From: Gammaproteobacteria bacterium
Lineage (GTDB): Bacteria > Pseudomonadota > Gammaproteobacteria > GRL18
Length of the DNA: 8,906 nt
Assembly (NCBI GenBank): GCA_030632625.1
Contig: DAOVUK010000094.1
Span: 1-8,906, forward strand
Reading direction: 5' to 3'
Shown: one piece after another, positions 6,386-8,906 of the stretch
How positions within the stretch are numbered: position 1 is the first letter of the stretch
Layout: each line of letters begins with the position of its first letter
Made by a program: the position numbers and the translations under genes
Notes under the pieces: model-generated
What the model was told of the DNA's origin: nothing
The model's database searches: none
What the model saw: the letters and a program-made list of their open reading frames with translations, nothing else

Positions 6386-7644
6386 TGGATTGGTCTGTAG
6401 AACTTTTCATCATTATTTTTTTTCTAATCTTAAAAGCTTTTTTTTCTGGTTCTGAAATTGCGATAGTGAACTCAGATAAGCTGAAACTTCGTCACCAGGC
6501 AAAAATGGGTAATAAAGGCGCCAGGCTGGTGTTAAAATTATTTAAAAAACCTGATGTGATATTGGGGACCACATTAGTAGGTACAAATCTTGCGACGGTC
6601 ACTATATCGACCCTCGGCACTCTTGTTTTTATCGAACTATTCGGCTCATCAGGTGATTTTATTTCTGTTTTAGTGCTCACCCCCATACTTCTTATTTTTG
6701 GTGAGGTTGTTCCCAAGAGTGTTTTTCAGCAAAAAGCAAATACTCTGGTGCCCTTTTTAATATATATTTTACAATTTTTCTCTTATGTTTTTTATCCATT
6801 GATTATCATCTTCAGCACCGTCGCTCGCTTTGCAACCAAAATTGTTGGTGGTGGAGAAACACCACAGAACATGTTTATCACCCGGGAAGAAATTCGGGTA
6901 TTATTAGATTTATCTGAATCTGCCAGCGATCCATCGACTATAGACCGTAAACGTATACGTCGAATCATCCGCTTTGCTGATACCACAGTAGGTGAAGCAA
7001 TGATACCTCTAGCTGATGTGGTCGGCTTCAATGAAATTCGAGATATGAAAGAAGCCATCCGTATTGTCATCAAGCATGGCTTTAACCGTTTACCCGTGTA
7101 TCGCGGCAATATAACGAATGTAAAAGGTATGTTAACCCTGAGCACCTGGGATTTAATGGAAATGGATCTTGAAGATAAACCAACTACGGATTATATCTGC
7201 CCGACACTATACCTTTCTCCGAAACAAACAATTGATCAGGCGTTGCCGCAATTACAGGCCAGAGATGATCATATGGCTGTTGTTGTTGATGAATATGGTT
7301 CTGCCGTTGGTATTCTAACAATGGAGGATGTTTTTGAAGAGGTCGTAGGCGAAATTGATGTGGGTTATGACTTTGAGGAATACAACCCTCAACATCGGTT
7401 TTATATTGTTCATGAAAATGAACATTCCCATCTGATAGGTGGTCGTATGCCTATTTCTGAAGTAAATGATGTTTTATATGCAAAACTTCCAGTAGAAGAA
7501 GCACATACCATCGGCGGCTTTATTACCAGTCGTTTACGTACAATCCCTAAAGTTGGTGATATTGTGGAAGAACAGGACTATAGGCTTTCTGTGTTAGAAG
7601 CTGATGAACGCACGGTAATAAAGGTTCGTATCGAACGTATTTAA
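6385..7644 (+). CDS. CNNM/CorC-type divalent-metal transporter, second paralog
   Basis: This 419-residue protein repeats the architecture of the preceding gene but is clearly diverged. Its DUF21 membrane domain (about 5-155) has SGSEIAIVNS (21-30), GTNLA (66-70) and GEVVPK (106-111). The CBS pair (about 200-325) has NRLPVYRG (234-241) and DEYGSAVGILTMEDV (302-316). The C-terminal CorC_HlyC domain (about 335-419) has IGGFI (376-380). It lacks the acidic tail. Membrane insertion starts at once with a hydrophobic segment (8-20). The one-base gene overlap and strong internal ribosome site suggest the two proteins are made together, consistent with a heterodimer, since CNNM/CorC proteins are dimers through DUF21 and CBS contacts; this pairing is inference. 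The likely role is divalent-cation (Mg2+) homeostasis. The metal and direction of transport cannot be told from sequence. Confidence 0.93.
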   Translation: MDWSVELFIIIFFLILKAFFSGSEIAIVNSDKLKLRHQAKMGNKGARLVLKLFKKPDVILGTTLVGTNLATVTISTLGTLVFIELFGSSGDFISVLVLTPILLIFGEVVPKSVFQQKANTLVPFLIYILQFFSYVFYPLIIIFSTVARFATKIVGGGETPQNMFITREEIRVLLDLSESASDPSTIDRKRIRRIIRFADTTVGEAMIPLADVVGFNEIRDMKEAIRIVIKHGFNRLPVYRGNITNVKGMLTLSTWDLMEMDLEDKPTTDYICPTLYLSPKQTIDQALPQLQARDDHMAVVVDEYGSAVGILTMEDVFEEVVGEIDVGYDFEEYNPQHRFYIVHENEHSHLIGGRMPISEVNDVLYAKLPVEEAHTIGGFITSRLRTIPKVGDIVEEQDYRLSVLEADERTVIKVRIERI

Positions 7645-7667
7645 ATAGTCACAATATACAGGCAGCT

Positions 7668-7804
7668 ATTTAGTGTCTATCCGTAAATTGACAGTTTTAG
7701 GCGAATGAATTCGCCCCGATAAGACATTAAAATTATCAATAGCATATAGTGTTGATAATTGTAGAGGCGAATTCATTCGCCTTATTTATGGATGAACACT
7801 ATTT
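7668..7804. mobile_element. MITE-like palindromic element with terminal inverted repeats and possible ATTT target duplication
   Basis: The core element spans 7672-7800 (129 bases). Its ends are imperfect inverted repeats: the left end (7671-7688) matches the reverse complement of the right end (7784-7801) at 15 of 18 bases, beginning AGTGT and ending ACACT. Inside lies a perfect 17-base inverted pair, AGGCGAATGAATTCGCC (7699-7715) and its complement (7766-7782), and within that AATTATCAA (7731-7739) with TTGATAATT (7752-7760). Both sides are flanked by ATTT (7668-7671, 7801-7804), within a shared CTATTTA, suggesting a target-site duplication. It has no coding capacity. The nested structure can fold into a long hairpin or cruciform in either strand. 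It sits between the CNNM pair and ppk2 and may have separated them or may now act as a transcription barrier. The source transposase is not identifiable here. Confidence 0.75.
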
Positions 7805-7906
7805 AAGATTGCATTTACTATCATAGCTCAATGTGCAGATATGGATATTATTTTATTTTAAGTTTGGGCGCTTTTTTAAATTGAGTTTGCTATTAATGGA
7901 AAAAAA

Positions 7907-8785
7907 ATGGTTGAAAATATTTTGAATTTAGAACAGCTGATTGAGGAAAACAAACAGCTGAAACTGGAAAGTGTACAATTAAAAAAGAGTAATGCCGAGG
8001 CGATTAAAAAATTTGAACTGGAAGAGTCTTTAAAACCATACCAGGCAGAACTCATTCAGATGGAGAATTATCTGGAAAAAACAGGCAAACGAATGGTTAT
8101 TTTGTTTGAAGGCCGTGGTGCTTCAGGAAAAGGTGGAGCCATACGCAGGGTTACCCGTTATATGAATGAAAAACATTATCGTATTGTTGCTTTGGGTAAA
8201 CCGACAGAAGAACAAAAGAGCCAGTGGTTTTTCCAGAAATACATCAATCATCTGCCAACGGGAGGCGAAGTAGTCTTATTTGATCGCAGTTGGTATAACC
8301 GTGCTATGGTTGAACCGGTTTTGAATTTTTGTACTGACCTGGAATATAAAAACTTTATGAAAGGTGTCATAGGCTTTGAGAACGATCTGGTTCGTCAAGG
8401 TACGATTTTGGTGAAATTATATTTTAGCGTAACCAAAGAAGAGCAGGCAAGACGCTTTGAGAGTGATAGAGCTGACCCTTTGAGACAATGGAAATTGTCT
8501 GAGCTGGATGTTCAGGCACAGGAACGCTGGGATGATTTCACCAATGTAAAATATGAGATGTTAAAAAAAACGCATACATCTTCAGCACCCTGGACTATTA
8601 TTCGTTCCAATAACAAATACAAGGCACGACTTAATGCAATGAAAACTATTTTGAATAGTGTTCCTTATGAGCGTTTAAATCCTGAACTCAATTTTGTACC
8701 TGATAGTAGTATAGTTTATTCTGGAGCCCATGAACTTGAAATTATGGAAGCACAGAGATTACGTAAAGGTAAATTTTTGATCTGA
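7907..8785 (+). CDS. ppk2: Polyphosphate kinase 2 (PPK2 family, class I-like)
   Basis: The 292-residue soluble enzyme belongs to the PPK2 family, which transfers phosphate between polyphosphate and nucleotides, mostly making GTP or ATP from the diphosphates in single-domain class I members. The Walker A loop is FEGRGASGKGG (67-77, Lys75), the Walker B region is LFDRSWYNR (124-132, Asp126), and the lid carries SDRADPLRQWKLS (186-198). YQAEL (45-49), HLPTGGE (115-121) and APWTII (227-232) also fit the family. Length is usual for a single-domain enzyme, with a helical, coiled-coil-like N terminus (5-40). The Walker A position that is commonly Asp in PPK2 (GxDxxGK) is Gly71 here. The ATG follows a weak GGA (7898-7900) and a run of A. 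No clear promoter is visible in the 106 bases after the upstream palindromic element. Confidence 0.95.
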   Translation: MVENILNLEQLIEENKQLKLESVQLKKSNAEAIKKFELEESLKPYQAELIQMENYLEKTGKRMVILFEGRGASGKGGAIRRVTRYMNEKHYRIVALGKPTEEQKSQWFFQKYINHLPTGGEVVLFDRSWYNRAMVEPVLNFCTDLEYKNFMKGVIGFENDLVRQGTILVKLYFSVTKEEQARRFESDRADPLRQWKLSELDVQAQERWDDFTNVKYEMLKKTHTSSAPWTIIRSNNKYKARLNAMKTILNSVPYERLNPELNFVPDSSIVYSGAHELEIMEAQRLRKGKFLI

Positions 8786-8791
8786 AAATCA

Positions 8792-8811
8792 GACATAATC
8801 TCATTAATGTC
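8792..8811 (+). terminator. Bulged hairpin directly after ppk2
   Basis: GACATAAT (8792-8799) pairs with ATTAATGTC (8803-8811) around a three-base loop with one bulged A. It begins seven bases after the ppk2 stop codon. No T run follows at once, so it may stabilise the 3' end of the message rather than terminate transcription. Confidence 0.3.
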
Positions 8812-8820
8812 AGTGTGTTT

Positions 8821-8841
8821 ATCTGGTTTGCCAGATGTTTT
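8821..8841 (+). terminator. Possible intrinsic terminator of ppk2
   Basis: A perfect six-base stem, ATCTGG (8821-8826) and CCAGAT (8831-8836), closes a TTTG loop and is followed by GTTTT. This is a compact terminator-like hairpin with a short T tract, in the expected place after ppk2. The weak tail keeps confidence low. Confidence 0.4.
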
Positions 8842-8906
8842 CCCTAGGTATATACTGATAAACCCTTGGAAATACCCGTTTGATTAGATTTTAAAATGGA
8901 TTAAAA

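Noticed and set aside
6792..7145. 117-codon minus-strand open frame opposite the second CNNM gene
   Set aside because: The plus-strand frame here carries intact CBS motifs; the reverse frame is low in features, Arg/Ile-rich and without a ribosome site argument.
7624..7636. GTTCG-TAT-CGAAC hairpin at the end of the second CNNM gene as terminator
   Set aside because: It lies inside the coding region and is not followed by a T run.
4898..7644. Hemolysin annotation for the two CorC/HlyC-like proteins
   Set aside because: The DUF21-CBS-CBS-CorC_HlyC layout is that of CNNM/CorC metal transport proteins; the hemolysin name is a historical label for this family.
7672..7800. CRISPR array or simple transcription terminator at the palindrome
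   Set aside because: There are no direct repeats with regular spacers, and the nested arms with terminal inverted repeats and flanking duplication fit a mobile element better than a terminator.

Overview
The window is an AT-rich stretch of bacterial chromosome in which every credible gene lies on the + strand. The combination of a DUF47 (PhoU-like) gene in front of a PiT phosphate permease, two tandem CNNM/CorC-type transporters and a class I PPK2 fits a gammaproteobacterium. The gene content and low GC suggest an environmental lineage such as a sulfur oxidiser or methanotroph, but I cannot place the genus from sequence alone.

Layout: (1) positions 1-135 hold the 3' end of an unidentified, lysine-rich gene, followed by a hairpin that may end its transcript. 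(2) Positions 136-734 form a roughly 600-base gene-poor region with a hexanucleotide A-rich repeat, a short 15-base tandem repeat, candidate promoter elements and at best one tiny ORF. (3) Positions 735-4844 carry four closely spaced genes: a DUF47/PhoU-like protein, a PiT phosphate transporter, a P-loop NTPase/kinase-like protein that begins on the base after the pit stop codon, and a calcineurin-like metallophosphoesterase with an unusual N-terminal half. (4) Positions 4898-7644 carry two paralogous CNNM-family membrane proteins whose genes overlap by one base. (5) Positions 7645-7906 are a spacer containing a 129-base palindromic element with terminal inverted repeats and a possible target duplication (MITE-like). 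(6) Positions 7907-8785 encode a PPK2 polyphosphate kinase, followed by hairpins.

How the genes may work together: PiT carriers import phosphate, in well-studied cases as a neutral divalent-metal phosphate. CNNM/CorC proteins are implicated in Mg2+/Co2+ export or homeostasis and carry nucleotide-binding CBS pairs. PPK2 interconverts polyphosphate, a Mg2+-chelating phosphate store, with nucleotides. The island therefore reads as a phosphate, magnesium and polyphosphate homeostasis cluster. The P-loop protein and the phosphoesterase sit in the middle as an unexplained phosphotransferase/phosphatase-like pair. They are the most likely undescribed component. This functional grouping is inference from gene order; the family assignments of PiT, CNNM and PPK2 are firm.
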